A stretch of 64,000 nucleotides of DNA from Oscillospiraceae bacterium (GCA_009787625.1 WQSX01000006.1:249-64248), one strand, 5' to 3'; positions 17,117-27,183 are shown, numbered from the stretch's first letter. Notes: generated by a model from the letters alone, not told the origin. Translations and numbers: made by a program.

Positions 17117-19312
17117 TTACCCGTCGGCACGGCGCACGTCTGTAACACCTTGTACGTTCATTATTTTAGCCATTGCTGTTACAAGTTCGTCGCGGCTCCT
17201 GAGTTCTGCTACTATTGTTATGAGGGTACCACCTGTGTTTACAACGGGTCTGGCATTAAATGATGTCATTCTGATACTCATCGCATTGAGCACTGATGCC
17301 ACATCTACAACAAGACCTGTTCTGTCATGTACATGTACATCAATGGTTGTGGAGTAGAGACTTGTGCCTGTGTCCGCCCATGTTACGCTAACCCATCTCC
17401 CTTTTTCTGAATCTTCTTCCATGGCGTGAGACTTAAGGTAGTTAGGGCAGTCCTTGCGATGCACCGAAACACCGAACCCTCTCGTAATAAATCCAACCAA
17501 CGGGTCTCCCGGTATCGGTGAACAGCATTTTGCAAACTTAACTAAGCAGTTATCCAAACCCTCCACAATTACGCCTTGCGGCGCTTTTTTACGAGTTACG
17601 GCTCTTGTTACAACTTCATCTACGGGGTCAACCGCTTGCTTGTTTTTTGCCACTGCTCTGAGTTCTTCACGCACTCTATTTACGACTTTTGTAGCGGTTA
17701 TTCCACCGTAGCCTATGGCCGCATACATTTCATCGGCACTACCAAAAGATGTGCGGTTGAGAACTTTTTTGAGAATACTCGGTTCCATGACATCGGCAAG
17801 TGCGATTTTCGCATGGCGCAGCTCTGATTCAAATGAGAGTTTGCCATGAATAACGTTCTCTTCACGTTTTTCTTTTTTGAACCATTGGCGAATTTTACTT
17901 CTCGCTTCGGGGCTTTTTATTATTTCAAGCCAGTCGCGACTGGGCCCTTTTGCAGTTTTTGAGGTTAAGACACTAACTATGTCACCGTTACCCAACATGT
18001 GAGTATATGGAACCATTCGCCCATTGACCAAAGCGCCTGTCATTCTGTTTCCAACCTCTGAGTGTATGCTGTAGGCGAAATCTATCGGCGTTGACCCCGC
18101 AGGTAAATTGACGACATCACCTCTTGGAGTGAACACAAAAACTTCATCTGAGAACATATCGGTTTTAAGCGACTGCATAAATTCTTGGGCATCGCTGTCT
18201 TGCTGTGATTCTAAAAGTCTCCTGACCCAAGCAAATTTTTCCTCATCTGCTTCTTTTTTTCCTTTGCCCTCTTTATACTTCCAGTGCGCCGCAATACCAT
18301 ATTCTGCTGTTTGATGCATCTCCCATGTGCGTATTTGAACCTCAAAAGGCACACCTTCACTGCCAATAACGTTTGTGTGCAAACTTTGGTAGTTGTTTGG
18401 CTTTGGTGTGCCGATGTAGTCTTTGAAATAGCCGGGTATCGGTCTGTACAGTTCGTGAATATGCCCTAAGACATTGTAGCAATCTGCTATATCATCAACA
18501 ATCACTCGAAATGCGTGAAGGTCAAGCACTTCCGATAGGGATTTGTTCTGCCCGAACATCTTGCGATATATGCTGTACAGGTGTTTGACCCGTCCGGTCA
18601 CTTGACAAGATATGTTGTTTTCTTTAAATCTGTCTGTGAGTTTTTTCTTAACACTTTCCAGAAATGCCTCATCTTCGATGTGGCGTTGTCTTAACCCCTC
18701 AATTATCTCATCACACGCAACAGGGTCAAGGTAACGTATTGATAAATCCTCAAGGTCCCATTTTATTTTCTGCATACCGAGCCTATGTGCTATGGGTGCG
18801 TATATTTCCATTGTTTCAAGTGCGATTTCACGTTGTTTTTCCGGTTTTTGAAACTGCAAAGTCCGCACGTTATGTAGCCTGTCAGCAAGTTTTATTAAAA
18901 TAACCCGTATATCCTGTGCCATGGCAAAGAGCATTTTCCGAAGATTGTCCATCTGTTCGTCTTCTGCACTTGTGTATGTGACACGGGTAAGTTTTGTCAC
19001 ACCGTCTACAATTGTTGCTACATCTTTGCCGAAGTTTTTCTCTATGTCCTCACTTGTCGCCTCTGTATCTTCAACGCAGTCATGTAAAAGTGCAGCACAA
19101 ACTGAGTCCTCGTCCAAACCGATTTCCACTATTATTTCGGCTGCTGACAGAGGATGTGTAATGAACTCACTCCCATCTTTTCTGAGTTGCGGGCCGTGTG
19201 CCTTGCGTGCAAACTCATAAGCGGCACGAATTCTCTCTAAGTCCGCACCGGGCATGTGTTCTTTTATGGTCGCCTCAAGATGACGATATTTTTCTTCTAC
19301 AGTATCGACCAT
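17117..19312 (-). CDS. relA: Bifunctional (p)ppGpp synthetase/hydrolase RelA/SpoT
   Basis: Controls the stringent response by making and degrading (p)ppGpp. 731 residues in the order HD hydrolase (HDCVEDT near residue 75), synthetase (GYFKDYIGTPKPNNYQSLHT near 300), TGS (EVFVFTPRGDVVNLPAGST near 390), a zinc-finger-like segment with CLVKFAKCCSPIPGD, and a C-terminal ACT domain. An intact HDxxED motif indicates hydrolase activity. ATG 19312 has GAGG 8 nt upstream. It is 26 bp after recJ and 65 bp before dtd, the order common in Firmicutes. Confidence 0.96.
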   Translation of the reverse strand: MVDTVEEKYRHLEATIKEHMPGADLERIRAAYEFARKAHGPQLRKDGSEFITHPLSAAEIIVEIGLDEDSVCAALLHDCVEDTEATSEDIEKNFGKDVATIVDGVTKLTRVTYTSAEDEQMDNLRKMLFAMAQDIRVILIKLADRLHNVRTLQFQKPEKQREIALETMEIYAPIAHRLGMQKIKWDLEDLSIRYLDPVACDEIIEGLRQRHIEDEAFLESVKKKLTDRFKENNISCQVTGRVKHLYSIYRKMFGQNKSLSEVLDLHAFRVIVDDIADCYNVLGHIHELYRPIPGYFKDYIGTPKPNNYQSLHTNVIGSEGVPFEVQIRTWEMHQTAEYGIAAHWKYKEGKGKKEADEEKFAWVRRLLESQQDSDAQEFMQSLKTDMFSDEVFVFTPRGDVVNLPAGSTPIDFAYSIHSEVGNRMTGALVNGRMVPYTHMLGNGDIVSVLTSKTAKGPSRDWLEIIKSPEARSKIRQWFKKEKREENVIHGKLSFESELRHAKIALADVMEPSILKKVLNRTSFGSADEMYAAIGYGGITATKVVNRVREELRAVAKNKQAVDPVDEVVTRAVTRKKAPQGVIVEGLDNCLVKFAKCCSPIPGDPLVGFITRGFGVSVHRKDCPNYLKSHAMEEDSEKGRWVSVTWADTGTSLYSTTIDVHVHDRTGLVVDVASVLNAMSIRMTSFNARPVVNTGGTLITIVAELRSRDELVTAMAKIMNVQGVTDVRRADG

Positions 19313-19338
19313 TGTTTTTACCTCGAGGACACAGTCCC

Positions 19339-21030
19339 TTACGGGGTGTGTGGACGGATGTCATGCAGTTGTAGTTGTACGTTTGATTTTCCTCTAAACT
19401 CGTTTATTTGGGGCTCAAACGCCACATCTACGTGCATTCCCTCTTTCACTCCTAAATTCTCGGCAGGCATTCCAAAGTATATACACTCTAAATATGCGTT
19501 ATTTTTTTCAATTCTTAAACGCGAGTGTTTTCCTGCGCCTATTGATTCTGCCGAGACTAGCTTTACGTTTGTCATACATAACGCCGGCGCGGGATTTCCG
19601 CTACCGAACGGTTCGAGATATGAAAGGGCTTCGATGTTTTCAAGTGTCAGCAATTTCGGTTTTTCGACTTCAAAGTCCAGTTTAAGGTCAAAGGTTGCTC
19701 CGCCCTTGACATGCTTGGTATATTCTTCGTTTATGCGGCTTTTAAGCTTATTTATATTAGACTCTTTAACTGTAATTCCCGCAGCCATCTCGTGTCCGCC
19801 GAAGTTTTCCAAAATATCATCACAAGAGCACAAGACTCGATAAATGTTAAAAGAGCCAAAACTGCGGCAAGACCCCTTGCCCACCCCGTCTTCTAAACTG
19901 ATTATTATTGTGGGCAGGTGATACGTGTCTGCAAGTTTTGCCGCTACAATTCCTGTAACACCCTGATACCAACTCTCTGAGCATAATATTATCGGCTGAT
20001 CAGGTTTCAGGTCGGCTAACATGGCGGTTGCCTGCTCGAATATTTCGAGTTCTAAGTTTCTGCGCTCTGTATTGAGTTTGCACAACTCTGCCGCAAGTTG
20101 TTTTGCTTTATCGGGAGAATTTGTCAGCAGTAGTTCCACCGATAGCTCGGACATACCCATTCTCCCTGCTGCATTTAATCTGGGTGCCAGTACAAAACCT
20201 ACTGTGGCGGTGGTTATTCTGTCTGAATGTGCACCTGCTTCTCTGAGTAGTTCGCTAAATCCACAGCTTGGATTTTTACTTAAACTTCTAAGACCAAATC
20301 TTATAAGGTCACGGTTTTCACCCACCACTTGCATTACGTCAGCAATAGTTCCTACAGCAACAAGCTGGCTGTACTTATCAATTATTCCATCTGAGAGATA
20401 GTCGTTTTCAAGCGCGCAAACGAGCTTAAAAGCGACACCAACTCCTGCAAGTGATTTAAATGGATAATTGCAGTCCTGACGCTTTGGGTCAACAACCGCA
20501 TCGGCATCGGGAAGTTCCTCTCTGCACTCATGATGATCTGTTATTACAAGTCCAAGTCCCAGTTTCTTTGCGTGTTTCGCCTCTTCAAATGCAGTAATTC
20601 CGCAATCTACCGTGACGACAAGCCCAACGTCTCTTGATTTTAGCGCATCCAGTGCCACTTTATTTAATCCGTAGCCCTCGTCTGAGCGGCCGGGTATGTA
20701 TATTTCAAAATCTGCGCCTTTCGACTCCAGCCAAATTGCAAGCGTGGCACTTGCTGTCATTCCGTCTACATCATAATCTCCATATATTGCTATGCGTTCT
20801 TTACTTTCTACCGCCTTTTTAATCCTTGCTACAGCTTTATTCATGTCTGCTAGGAGGTGCGGGTCGTGAATTTCCGGAGTTTCCGTGCCTAGGACTGCGC
20901 GGGCATCATCGAAATTCATGACTCCTCGTGATGCGAGCAACACTGATATTAGTGGGTTTATGCCGTTTTTACACAGACCAACTGCTGTTTCTCTGTCAAA
21001 TTCTCCGATATTCCAGTTTTCATATTTCAT
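19339..21030 (-). CDS. recJ: Single-stranded-DNA-specific exonuclease RecJ
   Basis: 5'-3' ssDNA exonuclease for recombination and repair. The DHH domain has YGDYDVDGMTA, VDCGITAFEEA, VITDHHECREELP and DAVVDPKR; the DHHA1 domain ends with GGHEMAAGITV. At 563 residues it is the short clostridial form, without the C-terminal extension of the Bacillus protein. Its start overlaps the murC stop by 4 nt (ATGA). Confidence 0.95.
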   Translation of the reverse strand: MKYENWNIGEFDRETAVGLCKNGINPLISVLLASRGVMNFDDARAVLGTETPEIHDPHLLADMNKAVARIKKAVESKERIAIYGDYDVDGMTASATLAIWLESKGADFEIYIPGRSDEGYGLNKVALDALKSRDVGLVVTVDCGITAFEEAKHAKKLGLGLVITDHHECREELPDADAVVDPKRQDCNYPFKSLAGVGVAFKLVCALENDYLSDGIIDKYSQLVAVGTIADVMQVVGENRDLIRFGLRSLSKNPSCGFSELLREAGAHSDRITTATVGFVLAPRLNAAGRMGMSELSVELLLTNSPDKAKQLAAELCKLNTERRNLELEIFEQATAMLADLKPDQPIILCSESWYQGVTGIVAAKLADTYHLPTIIISLEDGVGKGSCRSFGSFNIYRVLCSCDDILENFGGHEMAAGITVKESNINKLKSRINEEYTKHVKGGATFDLKLDFEVEKPKLLTLENIEALSYLEPFGSGNPAPALCMTNVKLVSAESIGAGKHSRLRIEKNNAYLECIYFGMPAENLGVKEGMHVDVAFEPQINEFRGKSNVQLQLHDIRPHTP

Positions 21031-22463
21031 AATCTCGCTACTTTGTCTGATGCTTCTGATTTAGAGCTCTCACCAACCAGATCTTCTCCAACTTTAAATA
21101 TATCCCCTGCTCCGACAGTGAGGATTATGTCACCGCTCTGTGCTATAGATTTAATTTCCGTAGCTAAGTCTTGAAAACTTGAAATGTTCTTTGCTCCCTC
21201 AACTTTGGCAGCTAAATCACTTGATGAAATACGCACCTCATTATTTTCTCTTGCCGCATATATTTCTGAAAGATATACTATGTCCGGTCGTTTTAATTGC
21301 TCAACAAATTCGGAGAACAGTGCTTTTGTCCGAGAAAATGTATGGGGCTGAAATGCGAGTATTACCCGTTTATATGAGTCGATTGTGGCTACCGCATCGA
21401 GCAGGGCTGATAATTCTTGCGGGTGATGTGCGTAGTCGTCATAGACATCAGCACCGTTGTAGCTGCCTTTATATTCAAATCTTCTACCGACTCCTGTATA
21501 ATCATACAACCCGTTTTCAATTGCTTCCGGTGATATTCCAATTTCGAGACATGCCGCTGTCGCCGCTAAAGCATTTTTTAGGTTGTGAACTCCGGGTATT
21601 CTAAGTTTTATCGTACAAGTTTTCTTGCCTTTATAAAATACATCCATTGAGGGGCTTTTGCCTGAAGTTGCTACATTTATGCCCCTGACGATTGTCTCGG
21701 TTAAGTTATCAGACGTTTTTTCACCAAATCCAAATGTTATAAGCTCTCGATTAAGCCTTCGCATGGACTGCATTGTGTTTTCATCGTCACCGTTGCAGAC
21801 TATATGCCCATCAGGTGGTACAAGTGACGCAAACTTTTCAAACGAATCTTTTATGCCGTCAATATTTTTAAAGAAATCTAAATGGTCGGCGTCAATGTTT
21901 AAGACGACAGCAACTGTTGGATGAAAGTTGTGGAACGAATTATAGTATTCGCACGATTCAAGCACTATAATATCGCCTTTGCCAACATGACAGCCGGACT
22001 CTATCGCAGGCAGTGTCCCGCCAATCATTATGGTTGGGTCAACTTTTGCCTCGAGCAGTATATGCGAAACCATGGAAGTTGTGGTTGTTTTTCCATGTAC
22101 TCCGGAAATGCAAATTGCCTCTTTGTAGCCACGCATAATGTAGCCCCAAGCTTCGGCACGCTCGAAAATCGGTATCCCTTGCGCTCGTGCCGCTTTAATC
22201 TCTGCATTGTCTTCGCGTGCCGCCGCTGTGCGCACCACATAGTCTGCACCTGCCACATTTTTTTCCGCATGACCAACTGTGATTTTGATGCCCAGCTCGC
22301 GCAGTTCTTCAACCGCAGTGTTTTCACACATATCCGAACCCGTCACCACACTGCCCATGTCATGCAGTATTTCAGCCAGTGGAGACATTGACACACCGCC
22401 AATGCCCACCATGTGACACCGCTTACAATTATTTAGGTATCGTCCAAATTCTTCAGAACTCAT
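21027..22463 (-). CDS. murC: UDP-N-acetylmuramate--L-alanine ligase
   Basis: First amino-acid ligase of peptidoglycan precursor synthesis. 478 residues; N-terminal Rossmann HMVGIGGVSMSPLAEIL, Mur ATP loop ISGVHGKTTTTSMV, the central VVLNIDADHLDFF, and YDDYAHHPQELSA in the C-terminal domain. The ATG at 22463 has AGGGG close by (AGGGGAATT before ATG); longer in-frame starts up to 22535 lack one and overlap the promoter. It is the first gene of the operon running to mreB. Confidence 0.96.
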   Translation of the reverse strand: MSSEEFGRYLNNCKRCHMVGIGGVSMSPLAEILHDMGSVVTGSDMCENTAVEELRELGIKITVGHAEKNVAGADYVVRTAAAREDNAEIKAARAQGIPIFERAEAWGYIMRGYKEAICISGVHGKTTTTSMVSHILLEAKVDPTIMIGGTLPAIESGCHVGKGDIIVLESCEYYNSFHNFHPTVAVVLNIDADHLDFFKNIDGIKDSFEKFASLVPPDGHIVCNGDDENTMQSMRRLNRELITFGFGEKTSDNLTETIVRGINVATSGKSPSMDVFYKGKKTCTIKLRIPGVHNLKNALAATAACLEIGISPEAIENGLYDYTGVGRRFEYKGSYNGADVYDDYAHHPQELSALLDAVATIDSYKRVILAFQPHTFSRTKALFSEFVEQLKRPDIVYLSEIYAARENNEVRISSSDLAAKVEGAKNISSFQDLATEIKSIAQSGDIILTVGAGDIFKVGEDLVGESSKSEASDKVARL

Positions 22464-22521
22464 AATTCCCCTGTGTTGGTGTTTAAAATTCATTAAGAGC
22501 ACCATTAATTTATGGTGTATG

Positions 22522-22550
22522 ATTATACTACTCAATTTAGTTTTTTACAA
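22522..22550 (-). promoter_or_regulatory. murC operon promoter
   Basis: Minus strand TTGTAA (22545-22550), 17 nt, TATAAT (22522-22527). Probably drives murC-recJ-relA-dtd-recD2-comF-mreB. Confidence 0.65.
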
Positions 22551-22583
22551 CAGTTTTTTTCGTAAAATGGAATATCAATGGGG

Positions 22584-22612
22584 TTGTAGAATTTCTCATT
22601 ATGTGATATTCT
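22584..22612 (+). promoter_or_regulatory. Promoter of the AMP-ligase gene
   Basis: TTGTAG (22584-22589), 17 nt, TATTCT (22607-22612), about 42 bp before the chosen start; divergent from the murC promoter. Confidence 0.55.
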
Positions 22613-22653
22613 TTATTAAATTTATGCAATTTAATGAAAAGGATATTCGGAAA

Positions 22654-24360
22654 ATGAATGTTAGCGCTCCTTGGCTTAGGTCTTACGGTGATGTACCACA
22701 CAGTTTAGACTATCCCGAAGGGTCAATAGTAAAGCAAATTTTTGCCGCAGGTGAAAGATTCCCCGATATATCAGCTTATGACTTTTTTGGCTGTACCAAG
22801 TCATACCGTGATTTTATGGAAGATATTCGACTCTGCGCCAAGGGTCTCTTGGCGAGCGGTGTGAAAAAAGGCGAAAGGTTCACCATATGTATGCCTAACT
22901 CACCGCAGGCTGTTACCATGCTCTATGCACTAAATCTCATGGGTGCTGTAGCCTGTATGGTGCATCCGCTGTCTGCTGAAGAGGAACTTGTAAGGTTTAT
23001 AAGTGACAGTGAGAGTGTTGCGGTTTTAACCTTGGACCAGTTTTCATCTAAACTTCTTGACCTTTTACCGCGCACAGGTGCGAAAAAACTTTTATTGACC
23101 GGAGCGGACGAAGGACTTTATGGTATAAAAAAAGTGGGATATAAGCTTACCAAGGGATTAAAAATCCCTCGTCTAAAAACAGGCGGGAATATTCTTCGTT
23201 ACACCGATTTGCTGAAAAAAGGTGAGGATTCTGGTGAAAACTACGATGCAGAGGTCAAAGCTGACGATGTTGCCGCTATTCTCTACAGCGGCGGAACTTC
23301 CGGCACTTCTAAAGGGGTGCAGCTCACAAACCGCAACATAAACGCCATGGCTATGCAGACTGTAGCGGCGGGAGATTGTGTCGAGTCTGATAAAATCATG
23401 GTCGCTATAATTCCACTCTTCCACGGCTTTGGTCTTGGTGTATGTATTCACACTACATTGATTTCGAGTGCTACAATTTTGCTCGTGCCGCAATTTTCAC
23501 TTAAAGCATATGCTAAGCTGCTAAAAAAGCGTAGACCTCATTATATCGCAGGTGTTCCAACTCTCTTTGAGGCTCTGCTGAGGCTTGATAACATGGATGA
23601 TTTGGATATGTCACAGATGAAGGGCATTTTTTCGGGCGGGGATTCGCTTTCAGTTGAGTTAAAACGTAAAGTTGATGCATTTTTAAAGCAGCACGGCTCA
23701 AAAGAGCAAGTACGTGAAGGTTACGGGCTCACCGAGTGTGTATCCGCGAGTTGTCTCACCCCCAGGACATTCCACAAAGAGGGAAGTATTGGTATCCCTT
23801 ACCCTGACATGTACTATAAAATTATTCGCCCCGGCTCAACTGAGACTATGCCATATGGTGAAGAGGGCGAGATTGCCATCTCCGGTCCTACTGTAATGAA
23901 AGGATATAACAACAACCCCGAAGAGACAGCAAAAGCGTTGCAGACACACGACGACGGACGTATTTGGCTACATACGGGCGATCTCGGTTATATGGATGAA
24001 GATGGCTTTATATATTTCCGTATGCGCATTAAGCGAATGATTGTATCAATGGGGTACAATATCTATCCTACACAGCTCGAAAATGCGATAGAAGCACATG
24101 ATAAAGTTCTGATAAGCTGTGTCATAGGTATTCCCGATAATTTCAAAGGACAGCGAGTTAAGGCTTTTGTTGTGCTTAAGGACGGCGAGCTACCGACCGA
24201 TGCGGTCAAAGAATCGATTTTGGAACACTGCAAGAAAAATATCTCAAAATATGCAATGCCTTCGGACATTGAATATCGCACTGAACTTCCGAAAACATTG
24301 GTCGGCAAGGTAGCTTATCGCAAGTTAGAGGAAGAGGAAACTGCAAAACAACAGACTTAA
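22654..24360 (+). CDS. AMP-dependent acyl-CoA synthetase/ligase
   Basis: Adenylate-forming enzyme likely activating a carboxylic or fatty acid to its CoA ester. 568 residues with P-loop LYSGGTSGTSKGV (about 208-220), EGYGLTECVSA, the hinge HTGDLGYMDEDGFIYF, and KRMIVSMGYNIYPTQLE; the last Lys motif is GKVAYRKL. Start ATG 22654 has AAAGGA about 10 nt ahead; in-frame upstream codons cross the promoter. Substrate is not predictable. The family also includes ligases that load carrier proteins. Confidence 0.85.
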   Translation: MNVSAPWLRSYGDVPHSLDYPEGSIVKQIFAAGERFPDISAYDFFGCTKSYRDFMEDIRLCAKGLLASGVKKGERFTICMPNSPQAVTMLYALNLMGAVACMVHPLSAEEELVRFISDSESVAVLTLDQFSSKLLDLLPRTGAKKLLLTGADEGLYGIKKVGYKLTKGLKIPRLKTGGNILRYTDLLKKGEDSGENYDAEVKADDVAAILYSGGTSGTSKGVQLTNRNINAMAMQTVAAGDCVESDKIMVAIIPLFHGFGLGVCIHTTLISSATILLVPQFSLKAYAKLLKKRRPHYIAGVPTLFEALLRLDNMDDLDMSQMKGIFSGGDSLSVELKRKVDAFLKQHGSKEQVREGYGLTECVSASCLTPRTFHKEGSIGIPYPDMYYKIIRPGSTETMPYGEEGEIAISGPTVMKGYNNNPEETAKALQTHDDGRIWLHTGDLGYMDEDGFIYFRMRIKRMIVSMGYNIYPTQLENAIEAHDKVLISCVIGIPDNFKGQRVKAFVVLKDGELPTDAVKESILEHCKKNISKYAMPSDIEYRTELPKTLVGKVAYRKLEEEETAKQQT

Positions 24361-24392
24361 TTCAAAAACATAGGTAACTCTTCACCGGTTTA

Positions 24393-24487
24393 GCAGATAA
24401 TGGGCGGTTTGCACTGGTTTTTCGGGAGAACAGCGGTGTAGATCCCGATGGCTCCCGAAAAATCAGGGCAAATTGTCCATCATCTGC
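24393..24487 (+). promoter_or_regulatory. Structured leader RNA, copy 2 (upstream of gltX)
   Basis: Outer stem GCAGATAATGG (24393-24403) with CCATCATCTGC (24477-24487, one A/C mismatch), inner CGGTTT/AAATTG with wobbles, then a 15-bp helix CTGGTTTTTCGGGAG/CTCCCGAAAAATCAG. The loop AACAGCGGTGTAGA-T-CCCGATGG is the same as in copy 1 except the single variable base. It ends about 50 nt before the gltX start and on the same strand. Confidence 0.6.
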
Positions 24488-24538
24488 GGGGATATTGAAC
24501 AGTTACAAACGTAGTTATAAATTCAAGGAGAAATACAT

Positions 24539-26062
24539 ATGATTCCCGAAAATTCATGGTTTGAAGATTTAGAGAAAAAGATACCACACGGCAAAGTTCG
24601 CACCAGATTTGCACCCAGCCCCACAGGCTATATGCATGTCGGCGGTTTGCGCACGGCACTCTATGCCTATCTCATTGCGAAGAAATCCGGCGGTACTTTT
24701 ATCTTGCGTGTTGAAGATACAGACATGGCAAGATATGTTGATGGTGCAATTGATGTAATTTTCAGCACCTTAAAAGACTCGGGATTAATTTATGATGAAG
24801 GTCCTGACGTCGGCGGTCCTGTCGCACCATATACTCAAAGCGAAAGGCGAGAGCTATACAGACCTTATGCTGAGCTACTTTGCAAGAGAGATGCCGCTTT
24901 CTTTTGCTTCTGTGAAAAAGATGAAACACTCTCCACTGACCTTAACGACCAAAGCGGTGAACAACAAGCAGAACCAACCTTTAAACAATTAGAAGATGAC
25001 CCTTGCCGAAAATTAAATTATGAAGCATCACAAGCACGGGCAGATTCGGGGGAACCTTTTGTGGTTAGATTAAAAGCCCCTCGTGAGGGAGAAACAACAG
25101 TGTCTGACGAAGTTTTCGGGGATATCACCACACCAAATGACACGCTTGATGACATGGTTTTACTCAAGCGTGACGGAATGCCCACATATAATTTTGCCAA
25201 TGTAATTGACGACCACCTCATGGGCATAACCCATGTTTTGAGAGGTAGCGAATATATCACTTCTGCACCTAAGTATAATTTAATCTACAAGGCTCTTGGT
25301 TGGGAAATTCCTGTATACATCACGGTTTCGCCCGTTATGCGCGACGCAAAAAACAAGTTTTCTAAACGCCATGGCGACCCAACTTTTGACGACCTACTCA
25401 ATCAAGGTTATTTGACCGATGCGATTATGAACTATGTGGCATTGCTCGGTTGGAGTCCGGGTGAAGAGCAGGAAATATTTTCTCTTACTGAGCTTACCGA
25501 AGTTTTTGATGTAAGAGGCATTTCTAAATCACCCGCTATTTTTGACACGGTAAAGCTCAACCACTTCAACAGCGAGTATATCAAGGCGTTGAGTCTCGAT
25601 AATTTTGCAAAAATTTCTGAACCTTATATCCGCCGGGCTGTAAAAAACGAGAGCCTTTCTGTTACCGATATTGCAGGGATTTTGCAAGCTCGTTTGGAAA
25701 AACTCAGCGATATCCCTGATAAAATTGACTTTTTTGATTCTGTCTCTGATTATGACACTGAGCTTTTTGTCCACAAAAAGTCCAAGACCGATAGAGATAT
25801 TTCGCGCGATATGTTAAAGTCCGCAAAAGATGGTATCTCAGGTCTTGAAGCTTGGTCAAGCGTAGCTGTTCACGATATGCTGATTGCACTGGCTGAGAGT
25901 TTAGGAGTAAAAAACGCCACCCTCATGTGGCCACTTCGCATTGCACTTGCCGGAAGAGCCGTAACTCCGGGTGGAGCTGTTGACATTTGCTATATTTTGG
26001 GGCAAGCGGAGTCACTTAGACGCATTGATATGGCTTTACTGAAATTGGAGGAAACGATATGA
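24539..26062 (+). CDS. gltX: Glutamyl-tRNA synthetase
   Basis: Class I synthetase charging tRNA-Glu, and in Gram-positives lacking GlnRS often also tRNA-Gln. 507 residues; HIGH-type motif FAPSPTGYMHVGGLRTALY (about 24-42) and KMSKS-type KFSKRHGD (about 272-279), plus RVEDTDMAR and VIDDHLMGITHVLRG. The catalytic fold is bacterial-type and the all-helical anticodon domain follows. ATG 24539 has AAGGAG 8 nt upstream. It overlaps the next gene by 4 nt. Confidence 0.95.
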   Translation: MIPENSWFEDLEKKIPHGKVRTRFAPSPTGYMHVGGLRTALYAYLIAKKSGGTFILRVEDTDMARYVDGAIDVIFSTLKDSGLIYDEGPDVGGPVAPYTQSERRELYRPYAELLCKRDAAFFCFCEKDETLSTDLNDQSGEQQAEPTFKQLEDDPCRKLNYEASQARADSGEPFVVRLKAPREGETTVSDEVFGDITTPNDTLDDMVLLKRDGMPTYNFANVIDDHLMGITHVLRGSEYITSAPKYNLIYKALGWEIPVYITVSPVMRDAKNKFSKRHGDPTFDDLLNQGYLTDAIMNYVALLGWSPGEEQEIFSLTELTEVFDVRGISKSPAIFDTVKLNHFNSEYIKALSLDNFAKISEPYIRRAVKNESLSVTDIAGILQARLEKLSDIPDKIDFFDSVSDYDTELFVHKKSKTDRDISRDMLKSAKDGISGLEAWSSVAVHDMLIALAESLGVKNATLMWPLRIALAGRAVTPGGAVDICYILGQAESLRRIDMALLKLEETI

Positions 26063-26787
26063 GCAACACCTACAAGAACTTACTGCTTGCGCTGACATTT
26101 GTGTGCGTAATTGGACTTGTGGTGTTCTTCATTATGCTCATAGTTATTAACTCCGGAGTAGAGCCGCCACAACCGACAATAACTGTCGCAGACGGACGCG
26201 ACGACTCTGCAAATGAAGATGATGACTCCGATATTGCCGCCGGAGGTTTCGGTGGTGATGACTTTACATTTGATGGCGGAGAACTCGGTGACATTGGTTT
26301 TGGCGATAATTTGCTCATTGATGACGAAGATTTATATTTAGGTCAGGAACCTGCAATTGTTTTAGGCAATCGCCATAGTCTTGTTGTTGCTGAGAACACA
26401 ACACTTGTTATCTACTCCAATGACTCAATTGAATTTCAGAGTGGCGCTTTTGATTGGACATTTGACTACATTGGAGACTCCTATGCAGGTAATGCTACGC
26501 TTGATATAAATGTGACAATTCGCTCAGAACAGGGGCTTGAGACTGATGTAATTGCATTTCTCGAAAGTTACACCGGATTTACTGTCGAGTTCGGCGGAGA
26601 AGTTCAAATTGCCGGTTCAGGGCTGCCTGGTTACTATGCTATTACACACATTGAGACCGGTTCGTATGAAGCTTGGGTTTATGACTTGGAAGGCAGTGAA
26701 TTTGTTCTTGTTTTTGTCATAAGCTATGCTTCGGAGTCACAGCGCGATGTGCTGTATGCTATACTCAGCTCTATGTATTTTATTTAA
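26059..26787 (+). CDS. Membrane-anchored protein of unknown function
   Basis: Not recognised. 242 residues: one N-terminal transmembrane helix (about 8-32), an Asp/Gly-rich flexible linker (about 45-95), and a beta-rich C-terminal domain (about 100-240) with aromatic residues, probably outside the cell. The start overlaps the gltX stop (ATGA), which suggests co-translation. It resembles in build, not in sequence, the acidic membrane protein at 4160-4546. It converges with ybaB. Confidence 0.7.
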   Translation: MSNTYKNLLLALTFVCVIGLVVFFIMLIVINSGVEPPQPTITVADGRDDSANEDDDSDIAAGGFGGDDFTFDGGELGDIGFGDNLLIDDEDLYLGQEPAIVLGNRHSLVVAENTTLVIYSNDSIEFQSGAFDWTFDYIGDSYAGNATLDINVTIRSEQGLETDVIAFLESYTGFTVEFGGEVQIAGSGLPGYYAITHIETGSYEAWVYDLEGSEFVLVFVISYASESQRDVLYAILSSMYFI

Positions 26788-26797
26788 CCAACAAACC

Positions 26798-27154
26798 CTA
26801 AAATCCCAGCCCACCTAAGTTGAGTCCGCCTGTGAGCTTTGACATGGAATCGCTCATACTGCTCTCCGCTTTTCTCAGTGCTTCATTGACTGCGGCGACA
26901 ATCAGATCTTGTAACATTTCTACATCTTCAGGGTCAACTGCATCAGGCTCTATCTCCAGCCCCATAAGCTCACGCTTTCCGCTGACCGTTGCGGTTACGA
27001 CTCCGCCGCCTGCCTGTGCAGTATATTGCTTTTCTTCCATTTCCTCTTGCATTTTCAGCATTTCTTCTTGCATTTTCTGGGCTTGCTTAATCATATTCAT
27101 GTTCATTCCGCCGCCCATTTGTCCGCCACGGAATCCACCTCTATTTTTTGCCAA
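26798..27154 (-). CDS. ybaB: YbaB/EbfC-family nucleoid-associated protein
   Basis: Small DNA-binding dimer found with dnaX in most bacteria. 118 residues; the family core GVVTATVSGKRELMGLEIEP and the helical EDVEMLQDLIVAAVNEALRKA are clear. The N-terminus has an unusual Gly/Met/Asn-rich stretch before the usual MIKQAQKMQEEM. The start is TTG at 27154, supported by AAGGAG. It follows dnaX by 29 bp. recR, which often comes next, is absent here. Confidence 0.93.
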   Translation of the reverse strand: MAKNRGGFRGGQMGGGMNMNMIKQAQKMQEEMLKMQEEMEEKQYTAQAGGGVVTATVSGKRELMGLEIEPDAVDPEDVEMLQDLIVAAVNEALRKAESSMSDSMSKLTGGLNLGGLGF

Positions 27155-27183
27155 AGTAATTCAACTCCTTATTTAAAATTATT

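Noticed and set aside
24361-24538. T-box leader before gltX
   Set aside because: No T-box antiterminator sequence or specifier arrangement is visible; the region instead matches the element before rpiB.
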